This document shows, in pieces, positions 48,449 through 61,294 of a stretch of 64,000 nt of DNA. A program made the translations under genes and the position numbers. Source of the DNA: Oehlia diaphana (taxonomy: Eukaryota > Glomeromycota > Glomeromycetes > Glomerales > Glomeraceae); NCBI GenBank assembly GCA_003833135.1, contig QZLH01000150.1:68356-132355 (forward strand). Reading direction: 5' to 3'. Within the stretch, counting starts at the first letter, position 1, and each line of letters starts with the position of its first letter. The notes beneath the pieces were generated by a model. The model ran no database searches. It was given only the letters and a program-made list of their open reading frames with translations, and was not told the origin of the DNA.

Positions 48449-50283
48449 AAAACTAAAACATTCATCCCTAAAATTTTAATATTCCAAAATTCATTACCCA
48501 GCAATCACTATTGTTTATGACTAATGTGAATTTTCGAAATTTTTATTGTGGCAGTATAATTATACTTGAATAACTTACACTAGGTATAAGTGCATAACTT
48601 ATATAATTAATACGGTGGGGATCAGGCAAGACAAATAGCATGATATTGCAGATCGCAATATCATTTCTTTTTATTTCTTTATTTATTCTTATTTATTATT
48701 TTTTATTTTATTTATTTCGTATTTATTCATTAATCAATGATACATTCATTTTCATCACGTGGCTCGGTCGAGCATGTTGATCATTTTGTTAAAGTTGATA
48801 AAGGTCATTCATTATTATTATTATTGAACAAATTTTTAAATTATAAAGTCTTTACGTAATATTTCCTCTTCATAATACCTATACATTACACAAATTACAT
48901 GAATTTAGGAAGTAGTATTATTAATGAGAGAGGAAAACATTCTACAATATGACTTCTTTTTTAACAATGAAAGCAAAAAAATTGAACATATTTTAATTGA
49001 TTATATAAAAATAACGAAATAGATGTCAAAAATTATATGAATGTTAATTTTTTTTTTAACAATTATAAAAGTAGCAATACCAATTTCTATAATATAATTT
49101 TGCCCAAGTAATAAACATATCGTCCAATCTCAATATATAAAATTTTTTTGGCAATGTCACTATTGTACATTATCTGCCAATCTCAATACAAAATTCTTTT
49201 GGCAGTGATCAACTATTGTACATTGTCTTTTGTGTATACAGTATATTAATATAAATAGTTTCATACCTAGTTTATGTGAAATTGGTTTGAGCGTAAAAAA
49301 TAAATTACATAAAATTTTTAGTCAATAAAGCGTACGTGGATCAATCACTAATTTTTGTGTTCTTACAGTACTCAGTACTTTAAAATTTAATTAAAATATG
49401 GAAATAAAAATGATCGGCGGGTTATCTGGCCATCCCTTTAGTACAGTTTTTTTGTAAATCTTTTTTAGAAATGATTTTATTAGCAGGAGACTTAAACGAT
49501 AAATCTTGAATCATGTGAATATTTGATCAAAAAAATAATTTATAATTATCAAATTTTGTTTTATAAATTTTAAAATAATTTTTGATTTTAACAAAAAAAT
49601 GGTAGGCTTAGGGTAGAGGTTGATATTTAGATTTAAATTGTCAAAAATTAAAAAACAAAAAAATCAATATTTTATTATTTTCGAGTTAAAAAGGTAAAAA
49701 AAGGCAAAGAGCAAGGCTAATTATTCTAAATACTTTAGAAAATAATATTGGCATTGAAGTTTCGACCGGTTAAATTATTAGCTATTAAGATCATCAATTA
49801 TTTTATTAAATTATCCGGTAAACTTATCCCGTGTAATATACTCGAGATAATTTAAATAAATGTACAAAAATTGTAGCTGATATCTTAATTATAAATTATT
49901 TTTAACGGTTACCAAGAAAATTCATTGTTTAATGGTAGGGGCTAAATATTTTTAATAAGAATTGAGCAAGTAATTTAAGTTAAATATGTTTTTTGAAACA
50001 ATATGATTTACATAAGTAATTATCGCGAAATATTTATTCTCCTTCGAATAAACATTTTGGCAAAGTTACTGAGGCGTCAATCATATGGTGCAGAGGCTAT
50101 TTAACATTTAAGAATAATCTTGGGAATGTACCTTAAATTGGAAGATCAAATTCTACACGAGTAGTAAACTTTTTATTTATATCATTAATAAACTGTATTA
50201 ACTAATATTTTATGATGGAACAAAACTTATCTCAACGAAAGAAAGACTAATTAATGGTGCCAATTAGGTAACAAACATAGGGT
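48449..50283. other. Gene-free AT-rich stretch
   Basis: Contains a diverged local direct repeat at 49140-49215 (TTTTTTGGCAATGTCACTAT and TTTTGGCAGTGATCAACTAT, each followed by TGTACATT). No gene recognised. Confidence 0.4.
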
Positions 50284-50467
50284 ATGGATCCGATATCCGT
50301 ATATCCCATGGATACACGGGATTTATATCCGTTCAATCCGGATATAAGTTTATCCCCGGATCAGTTCAATCCGGAATTCCGGATCCCCTGGACAAAATTT
50401 ATAGTGCCGGCCAAAATGAATAATAATTCTGGCCGGATTTATAAATTTGGCCCAGTGTGTGATGTAT

Positions 50468-50502
<35 letters not shown>
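50284..50502 (+). repeat. CCGGAT/ATATCC-rich palindromic patch ending in a T36 run
   Basis: From 50284 to about 50450 the DNA is made of repeated ATCCGGAT, GATATCCG, GGAATTCCGGATCC and GCCGGCC words, then a run of about 36 T at 50467-50502. A 73-codon frame across it is repeat-derived. Confidence 0.6.
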
Positions 50503-50504
<2 letters not shown>

Positions 50505-51306
50505 ATTATAAAATTATTTCAAGATTTCGACTTTATATACTATTATACTATGCAGTTCGTTGAACTTTCTTTTGCATTTGGCACTTGAAATAATTTGAAA
50601 TTAAGGAGCATTAAGAGTGAGGCGCTGCTAATAAATTTTTCGGTGAAATGGCAATTCGGTGAAATGGAGAAGGTAAATTTTCATGTCGTAAAATGGAAGT
50701 CAGCAAAATGGCGTCGGTTAATTTCATGTCGGTAAAATGGTTGTCTGTAAATTGTTAAATAACCTTTTTTTTGCTATAACCTGAAAAACTTCATAATCAT
50801 CTACATTTACCTATACTTCCCATCGGAATTCTAGTATCAGAATATGAATGTAAGCAATTATCAAAATTATACACGGTACAGTACATCATTATAAGAAATG
50901 GCAAACTATAGTTTGTATACCATTACTATACTGTAAATTACTTTTCCTATCGGTAAATGATTATCTGTCGTGTACTTATAAGATTTACTTGAATCCCAAC
51001 TAAATGGATTGTAACACCCAATAATTTGTTTCGATCCCTTAATTTATATTATAATTATAGTAACTCCTTTATCATTTTAATTTAATTTACAACGCCTGAA
51101 GCATTTCATATTTTTTAGATTATGATATTTATAAATGAATCGTTTTTCTTTCCAAAAAAATAGCAAATTGTTGATATTTAATACTGCCTCAATTTATAAT
51201 ATATCGACCATAGATTCATAGTAAAAAAAAATTGAGTTACATACAGTACGTGGATCGCGTGATGATTGACAAGGCCAATCCAAATTAATTTTTAGTTTAA
51301 CGATTT
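50503..51306. other. Gene-free stretch
   Basis: Contains GGTGAAATGG/GGTAAAATGG short repeats (50641-50745). No gene recognised. Confidence 0.4.
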
Positions 51307-51757
51307 CCACTCCTCCTCTTGGTAAGACGAAAGGAGTGGTGCCGAGTTAACCAAAAAAGTATAAATCGACATTTAGATACTCAACTGTAATATTGTATAT
51401 TATCAAACGAAAAAAGTATCGTATTATAATTTTACTCAATTGTCATATTAAGTTAAAATTGAAGAAAAATTTTATTGTGGATTTTTTATTAAAATCTTTA
51501 ATTAATACTAATTCGTAATTAGCCAATTTCAATTGACGCTCCTTTTTAACATTCTTTTACGTGGAATGAGAAAGACGTTTTTTCGACTTTATTATCATCA
51601 GTTGCAGAAGAGTTTAATAAATTATACAATAATTATTTACTATACATACGCAGCAGTGGTATTTTACAAATCTTATTGTTGAGTAGATTATTTCATGTAA
51701 CATACTAATATGGTTAACCCGACACCACACCTTTTCGTTTTACTCTCCTCCTCTATT
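51307..51757. repeat. Pair of ~46-bp inverted arms
   Basis: The left arm 51307-51352 ends GTGGTGCCGAGTTAACC; the right arm 51712-51757 begins GGTTAACCCGACACCAC and continues with about 65-75% complementarity (CCTTTTCGT, CTCCTCCT). The GTTAAC ends face inward. This may be one foldback or the ends of two neighbouring elements. Confidence 0.5.
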
Positions 51758-52280
51758 TTTTGAATAATTTAAAAACATATGTTCACATATGTTTAAAGTA
51801 CCCCTAATTATTAGTTTGAAATTGTTTAAATATCGGAAATTATTATTTGTCAAGAAATCGAGTTCATGATCTTCACCATCGGGAATTCGTTCCTGCACTT
51901 TCCTTTTTTGGATAATTCTCCTATATGAAAGAATCGAAATACGTACAATTTCCCGAGGACGATTTCCCAAATTTTTTTTTTTTTTTGGCCAGAGTTATGC
52001 AGATTTATTATTTTATTATGTGCAAGTAATCATTTAATTTCATTCAAATGAATACATGGAGTAATGATACTTTTTAGAATGGGATTTAGTTAAATTTCAC
52101 GAGTAATATGTTTATCATTTAAATTAATTAAATTAAAAAATTTTATGAATATTCCAAGAATAAATCTTGAACAGAATCCAAAATAGTTAGAAATATAAAT
52201 CATTTATTAAGAAGTAAAAAAAAATTTTGTATCAAGATCATAAAAATATATCGTATGGGGTCCGTCCCAAACCCTTGATG
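51758..52280. other. Gene-free stretch
   Basis: Short AACATATGTTCACATATGTTT palindromic tract at about 51773-51796; no gene. Confidence 0.4.
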
Positions 52281-52419
52281 CTAGGAATCCCGATGATATA
52301 ATATCTCAAATATCATAATCCCCAAAAATCCCGAAATATCATAATCCCAAAAATTTTATTTCGATATTTTAATTTTTTGGGATTTTAAATATCGGGATAT
52401 TATACCTTCGAGATTCTAG
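52281..52419. repeat. Foldback with CTAGGAATCCCGA ends and TCATAATCCC core
   Basis: CTAGGAATCCCGATGATATA (52281) is imperfectly complementary to 52387-52419, whose complement reads CTAGAATCTCGAAGGTATAA. It contains ATCATAATCCCxxAAA units shared with 48371-48448. Confidence 0.55.
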
Positions 52420-53584
52420 ACGACATTATAATGAAAATTTTACATATTACTAATATATTCCTGATCATGCTATTTTTTATAAAAATCTATTTATTATTAA
52501 TTAACTTTCATATGTAATAACTTTTTAAATTAACGTAACCTACATAATTATTTTTTAATATAAATGTCGATAAATTAAAATCGTACATAGCAAATATATC
52601 TCAAACTTTACATTATAATTTATATTAATTTGTTATATTTGTATCTTAAAATCAGAAAAAAATTGAAAGTACCATTTATATAAATTTAGGAATCAAATAT
52701 AATTCTTTTAGTGATATTGTAAATAATTTGACATACATGTATGATAGAGACATGATTCTACATTCATTTGAAAGAGAAAAATGAGACCTATTTAATGATT
52801 AAAGATTACATGACTTCAATCACTAGTTGATGAATAATTTCGTCCAACTTATTAATCTCCAATATTTGAGTTTAATCATTAATGTCACTGATTCTATATG
52901 ATTCTAAAATTAGGGTAGGTTTATTTCTTCCAAATTAGTATATGTGTATGGGCAATAAAAAAATTAACGAATATTATTTCTTCAATCAGCTCGATATTTA
53001 CATTTTTTTTTGAACATGTAGTAGTATAAAATGTATAAAGTGAAACAATATTAAAAATTATGGAAGTACATGTTTTATTCAGAATTGCAAATCAATCAAA
53101 CACAATCTAACATAACGATAAAATAATTTTTTCCTGGATATACAATGGTTAATGGTACCCGGAATTGGATTTTTTTTATAAAAACCTTTGTTTATTCGTA
53201 TACTTTTATTTAAAATCGTTCCCGACAATGATTTTCCCTACATTTTCCCGATGAATAATGTTTAGCTACAAAAGTCTTTACTCTTTACACATGACCAGAC
53301 AGCAGATATATCATGTGTTTTCATATTACACAATTCAGGATATTTTATGCGGAGGGTAATTTAAATACTAGGAAAGGAATTGAAAACTGTTGTAAGTCTG
53401 GAGTGAAAAAAAAAGATAAAACTCCGATTTGCGATTTCATTGGATGACGTCACGTGAGGGACAGAATCTCACGTGATCGATAATTTTTCATAATGCGTAG
53501 ACATACAGTATATAGTACGGATTTTTTTAGTTATATAAATTATCAAATTGAATGTAAATAAATACGTGAAATTGTAATTATGTT
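52420..53584. other. Gene-free AT-rich stretch
   Basis: Nothing coding recognised. A short GATGACGTCACGTGAGG patch with a nearby TCACGTGATCG lies at about 53442-53480. Confidence 0.4.

Positions 53585-53673
<89 letters not shown>
53585..53673 (+). repeat. Two adjacent poly-A runs
   Basis: A run of about 47 A, then TTT, then about 39 A. Longest homopolymer in the window. Could be the tail of a retroposed sequence, simple slippage, or an assembly artefact. Confidence 0.85.
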
Positions 53674-53675
<2 letters not shown>

Positions 53676-54785
53676 AAAACATACGAAAAAAGTAATATTA
53701 TATATATTAAATTATATATATGATGAATCTTTTAAACGCGTTAATCATTAGATAGGAAAAGTTTAAAAATGGGTGTATGTATTATGTATATATTGATTTA
53801 AGTATTTTATACTACATGATAATTTTGTTTTCTGATCTTAAAAAAATTAATAAAAAATTTATATATATAAAACATTTGATCTGATTCGTGTTTGCAGATT
53901 AAAAATCATGATTTAAAAAAAAAAATAAAATAAAATTCTTTATGGAATAATTGATCTAGCTTTAAAAAAAAAAAAGCTATTAGAAAATAAGAGTTTATAA
54001 GGCAGCGAGCAACACTGTAAATGCAATTATATTTTTGGATCCGGAGGGTTAGATTTAGGTTGTACTCGGATTTTTTTTATAAACTGATATTTTTTTTTAA
54101 AAAAATAATTGAGTGAGATTGTAATAAAGATATAAAGACATAATATTTTCATTTTGGTTGATCATGTTTGTAAAATCACCTGTTACCAAAATAATAGAAT
54201 TTTTTTTTTTAAACAAAAACAAAAAATATATTAAATAACACATTTCTGTTTAATAAATAATTAATATAGTTTGATTGCTTCTAATAATAGCATTATTATG
54301 AGGAGGTTGTTCTTTAAGAGAAAATTTCACTGTAAGTCTTAAAATGATTATAGCTTCAAATATAGGAGGAACCCATTTGGATACAGATATTACTTTAATT
54401 TCCATGGATGCCCAATGGCTTTCCTTATAGTGTAATCTGTGATATATCATTCGGTAACAAGAAATAAAAGTTTTGCGAACATAATTATTGTGATTTTTTT
54501 AAAAATAATTATTGAATTAAAACAGTTTATATTTTTAATGAATATATAAATTTTTTTCGAAAAAAAATAATTGGTTAAACAAATTTTTTTTTTTGTTAAT
54601 TAATTTCTATAGTAATTATTACAATTTACAAATTTTTTATTTTATATGATGATAAACAAATTACAATTAAAATTTCCGTATTACTGCTAATATTATTCAG
54701 TTATTCAGTTACCATATTGAATCATAAACACTAAAAGTAGATATCTATCATATGAATAATATACAGTATAATATATCATATTTCA
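53674..54785. other. Gene-free AT-rich stretch
   Basis: No recognisable gene; a 66-codon minus frame at 54250-54450 is unsupported. Confidence 0.4.
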
Positions 54786-56229
54786 TTAGGATAATCCAAA
54801 TTTTTTTTTCATTTTAATTTCAAATTTCTTAATAATACCTAATTTAATATATTTATCAATAGCTATTTTTATATCCTCCATATTTATTTTTGATTCAATA
54901 ATACAAATATTAGAAGTAAAAATAATCAGTGAAAATGATCTATATGATATATGATTTTGCCAGTTTATAGAAAATTTCTCCAAAGTCTTGAAGAAGCTTA
55001 TTTATTTTCAGACTAAAATAACAATCTAAAACTAAACTTATAAAATATTTTTGTGAATAATTTGTTAAAATCTTAGAAGAAGGATTCATCACTATCCAAT
55101 TTCCCATAACAAAGTTCAATAATTTCTAAATATTGACAACTATTTAAAATTAGTTTCAATGAGTCGTTCTCCTTAATATTAGAGTATAAAATTTTAAGAT
55201 TTGGACAATATTTAGCTACAGCTAAATTCACTAATGAACTATAGCAGCAGTACATACCAGATATATAAAATTCTGTTAAATTTTTACCATTAATTTCCAA
55301 AAAGTTACATACACTTTGTAGCATATTAATGCTATTAATTGTAAATGAGTATATGATTTTTAAAATCTTCAATTGTGAAAAATAAACATACTCCAATTGA
55401 TTAAAACCAATTTCATCATGTGAATCTATATGGAGTTCTTGTAAATTTTTGAACATGATATGTTCATATTACAACTATATAATGCTAACTTTGTTAATGT
55501 TAAAGATTCTTAATTAACGAAGTGATTATTATATCATCAAAACCCTTGAAATTTACAATTTTTAGATTATTTAGTAAAGAAATTATATCTGTTAACCAAT
55601 TTGAAATTTTAAATTCAAAAACTATAGTTAATGATTGCACATTATGACATAGTTGAGTAACTTGATAAAAAAATCCAAACAAATATTCGAATCACATTTT
55701 AATTCTGCGAGATTTTCTAAATGAATTTTTGCTTTAGGTAAATAAATAAATTTAAAATTTGAATGCTTCAAATCCAAAACTTTAATGATGAAATTTGATT
55801 CATAAGCATTTTAAATTTTTCTTGTGATAGTAAATGTTTTTCTGCTGAAGTAGTTGATGGCTTTTTTTTAAATAAATGTTGAATCATGCTATTAATTTTA
55901 TAAGGTGAAAGCACTTTGCAAAATGATGCATAATTAAACAATGGAGGCTTTTGAACTATAATAGTAATATTAATTCCATTCTTATTTAAAAGATTTTTTG
56001 ATTCTTTAGGAAGACAACCAATTAAAGTAATGATAATTGATATTGATCTATCACGAGATTTATCATTAAAGTAAACCTTCCAAAACCTCCAAACATTCCT
56101 CCATAAAATTCTAACTGCAATTTCACAACAAAGTTGATTAACTAATAGACAAGAATATAAAGTATTTTTATCATCATTTAAATATTCTAATATATCATTA
56201 AGACAATCATAATGAAGTTGACAAGACAT
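54786..56229 (-). pseudogene. F-box/LRR protein pseudogene
   Basis: Starts at 56229 with an F-box (LHYDCLNDILEYLNDD, LYSCLLVNQLCCEIAVRILW), closely related to the gene at 27008-28454. The frame stops after QISSLKFWI; the next frame continues VLDLKHSNFKFIYLPKAK, then a further change gives FFYQVTQLCHNVQSLTIVFE, then LQELHIDSHDEIGF, CPNLKILYSN, LILNSCQYLEIIELC, and finally a C-terminal piece KIAIDKYIKLGIIKKFEIK (54786-54983). At least four frame changes. Domain order and C-terminal sequence match the other F-box gene, so both descend from one 450-480-residue type. Confidence 0.75.
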
Positions 56230-56587
56230 TTTATTTATTTTTAATGAAATATTGAATGATTTAAAGGATGATAAATTAATAAACTAATTTAAGGATGATA
56301 ATTTGTAAATTATTTAAGTAAATTATTATTTGTAAATTATTTAAGCAAAACTTCTCCACTCCATTCCAGAGGATTATAAATAGAAATTAGTGAGCAACAA
56401 TTTTTCATGTTATTTCAAAACTACTATATTCACTTTATAATATTCATACAAAATTACTAATAATTTTCCTACTTTTAGCCCCGTAATATAAGATGAACAA
56501 ATTATACTGTACATCATATCACATGATTAAAAATTCTCGTCAATATTTCTGAAGTTAGGCTTCATTTTTTAAAAGAAGTGACATGTA
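56230..56587. other. Spacer with short direct repeat
   Basis: GATGATAATTTGTAAATTAT and TTGTAAATTATTTAAG words repeat at about 56260-56345, just upstream of the F-box pseudogene. Confidence 0.4.
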
Positions 56588-57497
56588 TTATTAACTACGG
56601 AGAGTATAGCATCCCATATTGTGTCAAAAGGATTTTCTAGTTAATTTTAAATTAGTTGTTCCATTATCTAATGTGTAAGTTGAAGCTAAATCAAGAAGTG
56701 ATGGATGTCTAAAAGGACAAACCTATTATTAATGAGATAAAGTTAATTTATTTACATAATTAATACATGAATGAAGAAATATAAAGAAAAATTACATTGA
56801 ATGTTCAAAGCCAATTGTTAAAATAATCATAAACATAATCTTTTTAAAATATTTCCAAAAATATATTTATATACTGCCACTTCTGTGAATAATCGTAGCC
56901 AAATGAGCTTGAGAAGACAAATAGCAAGTTAATTTTAACATAGCATTATTATAAACTTTTAGATAATGATTATTAGATTATTATACATACCATTTCATTC
57001 CAAAGTATTAGAGCAGTAAACCGTTAATAAAATAACAATTCCTTTATTATTGATTTCATTAATTTCATTAAATGACTTTACAAATATAAAAGTGAAAACA
57101 ATTATTCCCAACACAATACTGCATAAATTAAATATGTTATAAATATCTTTACAGTATTTTAATTTATACTTTCTCATTTGTATAAACTCAACTATTAATT
57201 AAGATATTCCAACATAATAAAATATTCCCACCAATGTCATAAACGTAGCATTGTGCTAATTTTTATCATCATTATCACTTAAGTAAAGTTGAGAAAGAAA
57301 TGAAAATAAAAAAAAATATTAATGTAAAATATTAAAGGTATTATCCAATATATTTTTGCTTGCCTCCATCTTAAAGTCATAACTGCCTCAATAAATGGAT
57401 TATCAAAAATTATATCTTTACTTTCAATATAAAGAAATGATTTATGACCTTTATAATCTAAAATCTTGTAGCCAGGCGGAAGTAATACTTTCCTCAA
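56588..57497 (-). pseudogene. TRP-like cation channel fragment (pore region), decayed
   Basis: On the minus strand the pieces read: PPGYKILDYKGHKSFLYIES, FDNPFIEAVMTLRWRQAKIY, a transmembrane stretch (WIIPLIFYINIFFYFHFF), SQLYLSDNDDKN-stop-HNATFMTLVGIFYYVGIS, LIVEFIQMRKYKLKYCKDIY, NIFNLCSIVLGIIVFTFIFV, then after a +1 shift TALILWNEM and LIWLRLFTEVAVYKYIFGN, then MIILTIGFEHSM, RHPSLLDLASTYTLDNGTT and finally NPFDTIWDAILSV. Alternating hydrophobic helices, LWNE and NPFDTIWDAILS fit the C-terminal ion-transport region of the TRP-like channels expanded in Rhizophagus. Two in-frame stops and several shifts; the N-terminal half is absent. Confidence 0.65.
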
Positions 57498-58680
57498 TCA
57501 ATACAAAATTGTACCAAATTTACCTTCAATTTTCCTTCAATTTTTTTCATATAAATACTGGGTAATTCCTCTTCTCTAATTTTTAAAATAAATATCAATG
57601 ATAAATTCAAATGATTTAGTTCATTTCAACAACAAATATCTATTATTTATTGGTTTGGGTAAAATATCAGTCACCCCGAAAAAGGGATGACACGATATTT
57701 TATCCACCATAACCAATAACTAGATTATTGCGTCAGTTACGCAAGATTTATAATGATTTTCATAAAATATTTTACCAAGTTATTTTAAAACCATTCATCA
57801 TTTTTCGTGATCAAAGATGCCGTCAGAATCACGTGTCTTAAAGCCAAAGTTTTCACTCACATGACTTTGAGGTGCGCGGTCAACTGTGTATATCACTAAT
57901 CAGTATTTTACATGGTTGAGTTTAAATTTGATAACCGAAATTTTCATAATAAATTACTATAAAAAAAATGGCCCGTTTTTTTTAGATGCACAGATCAAAC
58001 AACTCAAATATTTTCACACTTATTCTCCAAACCATATTTACAAAGTTACGAAGCTTTTTTTTACATTTGCTAGTAAGTTATTTTGAACTTTTACCTAGAG
58101 GTCTGGTTTTTTTTTTTTTTTTATTATTAATGCAAGAAATGGCCCGTTAATAAAGTCGTAATTCATATTTTTTCTCAAAATACAGAATCGTTAAAGCCGC
58201 ACATATAATGGGTAATCACAAATCATATCGCATTATGCAATTACATTATAGAAATTAATTGATATTATTGTCATTATATTAACCCCGTGATTCGACACGC
58301 CAAGATCGGGTGTCACATAATCTTTATTGGCTTTTTAACGGTAACAGTCCATTTCGGAAGCTATATTCTTGATCGTAATAAAACCTGTTGCCCTATCGTA
58401 TGTGTATATACTTGGCCGGATTACACAGAGGAATATGCTGCGTAGAGCTAGTAGGTTTAGTCATTCAACTATCTACTTTATTTATCCATTTTTATTTCTT
58501 TTTTTTAAAAATAAGTATAATTAAAAAATATCATGTTTCTTTATTCAATATAAATTCTCCCATTTTGTAGATGATGGTAAAATTTATATATAACGAGGAA
58601 GCGTCAAGATTTTTATTATTATTTCACATTTTGATCAAAAGAAACATGCTACATATTACTTTGTCTGATTGAAGAATAAA
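57498..58680. other. Gene-free stretch with hairpins
   Basis: Includes an imperfect hairpin at about 57658-57706 (GGTAAAATATC...GTCA with TGAC...GATATTTTATCC) and two copies of AAATGGCCCGTT 170 bp apart (57967, 58137). No gene recognised. Confidence 0.4.
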
Positions 58681-60791
58681 TTAATCTTGAGGCCTAATAA
58701 ATAAAGTTTCTTTACCCAAACTCTCTATTTTAAATGCATCAAAATCTTTGGAGCATGACACGTATATGAAATCCGCCTTCATTTCCCGAACTTTTTTTGC
58801 TTCATTGCGAGTATCAACTCTACCTATACTGCGAATATAAATAATAGCTATACTCTTTGCATATTTAACAATCTCTTTGTATTTTCCTCCAGGTTCAAAT
58901 CTGTCCTTGTGCCCTTTCATATCTTCACCATCTCTCAAAAGTTCTATCGCCCAGTCTAACTTGTCCACATAGAAATCTATCTTTCCTTCACATCCAAAAA
59001 CTGAACCAACTTCAGGTGACAAAAAATGATTCCTTCCCAATACCTGTGTACCGATTCTATAAAATTCCTTCTGCCATGTTTGTTCAAGGAGTCTTCCTTC
59101 AGAACCGAATCCAAGCGTTTCTCTTAAAATGTTCCCACTTAGTTTATTACACATTGCTGTGAAAATCTTCACAATAAATTGATACAAATCTGTGGGAATA
59201 ATATCGATACTACTGTTAACTCCGTAATTTTGCTGAAAAAATGCCCGCTTAAGAAGGGGCGCTGCAAAAGTTAAATAACTATTATCCTCCACAACCATAA
59301 GGACTCCAGTTTTAACTAGATACACGGCATCCTCATCATCTGAGAAAGGAGTTTTTCCTTTTAAATAAGTTTCTTCACATAACTCTAATTGTTTCCTATT
59401 AAGTGATTTAACATTTGGTACAGCACGGCAGTTGTTATAGATAGATAAATCAAATTCCTTTGAATTTAAGTATTTGAATATTATTTTCCAGTTTAGTTCA
59501 TCAAATTTATTCTTTAATGCATTTTCTATAGACCCCAAAATGTGGCGAACCAAACCCGCATGTCCTTCTGTTACCTTTCGGATATATTCGTATAATTCTA
59601 AGATGTCTTGCTGATTTAAAATTTTGAAGCATTTATTACAGTAATTCTTAACATAGGTTTTTAACTCGTCTTGGGAAAAATTGATGTCAATAAGACTTTT
59701 GCAATTTGTTTCCGGTAATTTGACAGGAGTCGCGAGTCCTGCATAGTTTGAACTTCTATATCCATAGGCCGCAAACATTATAATATTTATAGATGATACT
59801 TCTTGAAGGAGACTTTTAACAGTCTCCCAGAATTGATCTGCAGATTCTTTATCTGCAGATTCTTTATTACTAACTTCTTTATCCTTCCCGTAAATCAGAT
59901 GAGCCTCATCTACTATCAAAATTGATGGAATTAAATCGCACTGATCTGTCCACTCTTCCCAACTTACACCAACAATTCTCTTCCATTTCTTTCCAAATGT
60001 ATCCCAATTAATATGTGATCCCCAAAGTAATGAAATTCGTATTACTCTGTGATTAGAATATTCTGGCGCATTAACCAAGGCTTCCTCCAAAATTTGGGCT
60101 GTTGACGTTTTTCCAGAAAAGGGAGGTGCCCGAACAAGTATGACTTTTTTACATTTAAGTTCGTTGATCAGAGATTTTATGATATCAAATCTTAGACTGA
60201 TTAATTCACGATCACGACCACTAAGATTAACACCTTCATTGGTAGATCCCACTTTCATATCAAAAGGTAGCAGTGTACCACCAAGGCCACCTGAAAAAGA
60301 CTGATGGTTGGAAATAGAACACTGCTATTAAAGAACACCAACTTATACGTACCTTGTCGAGGCAGATAGCCAAAGTTTGCAATGACACGAGATACATCAG
60401 TGTGACCAGTGGTGGCGGACGGAGGTGGTGATTGCACGATGATATGGATATGTTCCTTAGGAATAGTTCGAAATGATTCAGCAATTTCCCAGGATGGTTC
60501 TAACTCCTCACCCTTGAAATTTGTTTCAATGTCAGTATCTGCAAAGCTCTTTTTAAGTTCTAAATACTTGTCCCTGTTATTCCTGGTATCAATGCAAACT
60601 TTCCATAGTTTCAGTCCATCAAGTTTGGCATTTTCGATTTTCTCTTTGATTGCATCCTTGAAGTGCGAAAAAGTAACAACATCCTTATTTTTTTTATCGT
60701 TGATATCAAATGTGTAAGAGGCACCGGTACCCAAAATAAAATAGTTTAGCATTATGTATCTGTAAATGTCAAGTATGAGCTTTTGAGACAT
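58681..60791 (-). CDS. Crinkler-type protein: header + P-loop NTPase + PD-(D/E)XK nuclease-like domain, 682 aa
   Basis: Exons 60791-60353 and 60290-58681; 62-nt intron, GTACGT donor; 2049 nt, in frame. The ATG at 60752 (residue 14, MLNYFILGTG) may be the true start, as the header fold begins there. Header about 14-135: FILGTGASYTFDI, FKDAIKEKI, LDGLKLWKVCI and the family signature HIHIIVQSPPP. NTPase: Walker A APPFSGKT (201-208), Walker B ILIVDEAH (270-277). C-terminal part: WQKEFYR, CEGKIDFYV (D585), WAIELLRDG (E596), H607, then RFEPGGKY, fitting the restriction-endonuclease-like domain of Crinkler proteins. A small SADKESAD duplication lies after Walker B. No signal peptide. The family includes host-directed effectors and self-acting proteins; role here unknown. 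Confidence 0.88.
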
Positions 60792-61260
60792 AATTTGAAG
60801 AAAGAGAGTTTAGAGACGCGTCGTATATATATATGCGTCGTGATAAATTTGAGTCATATGGCATATCGTACGTTATCACTGTATATGACTTTTAATATTA
60901 GTCACCTTTTTGGTTGATTACTGTTTATCGGGTCCAAACCATTTGTTCGACTATTTCGACTATACATTTTTATGACGAAGTGACTGTGACTAATAAATAG
61001 ATTCTAAGACTATTGGCGTGCTGTGACTGATAAATATAGCAAATAGATAATAAATAAACTCTTAGTTGACTTAGATAATATATACAAGTATGCGAATAAA
61101 TATATACAAAAAAACGACTCAAAACATAGTATATCGGAAAATTTTTTTTTCAGTTTCACACAATTCCGGATATTTATATAATTACGAAATTTTCGGTTGT
61201 ACAATGTTGGCTTTGTGTGATGCTGTGATCTACTTGTGCGAAATTGTATAATTAATGAAT
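60792..61260. promoter_or_regulatory. Upstream region of the Crinkler-type gene
   Basis: A TATATATATA tract lies about 30-45 bp upstream of the ATG (about 60823-60834), flanked by GCGTCG on both sides. No other element identified. Confidence 0.4.
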
Positions 61261-61294
61261 CATAGTTTGGATTACATATAGCTGGTACTCTCAG

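Noticed and set aside
50284..50505. 73-codon frame DPISVYPMDTRDLYPFNPD ...
   Set aside because: Encoded by the palindromic CCGGAT patch and ends in poly-T (poly-Phe).
60255..60484. Minus-strand frame over the Crinkler gene intron region
   Set aside because: Overlaps the header exon in another frame and reads through a well-supported GTACGT/AG intron.
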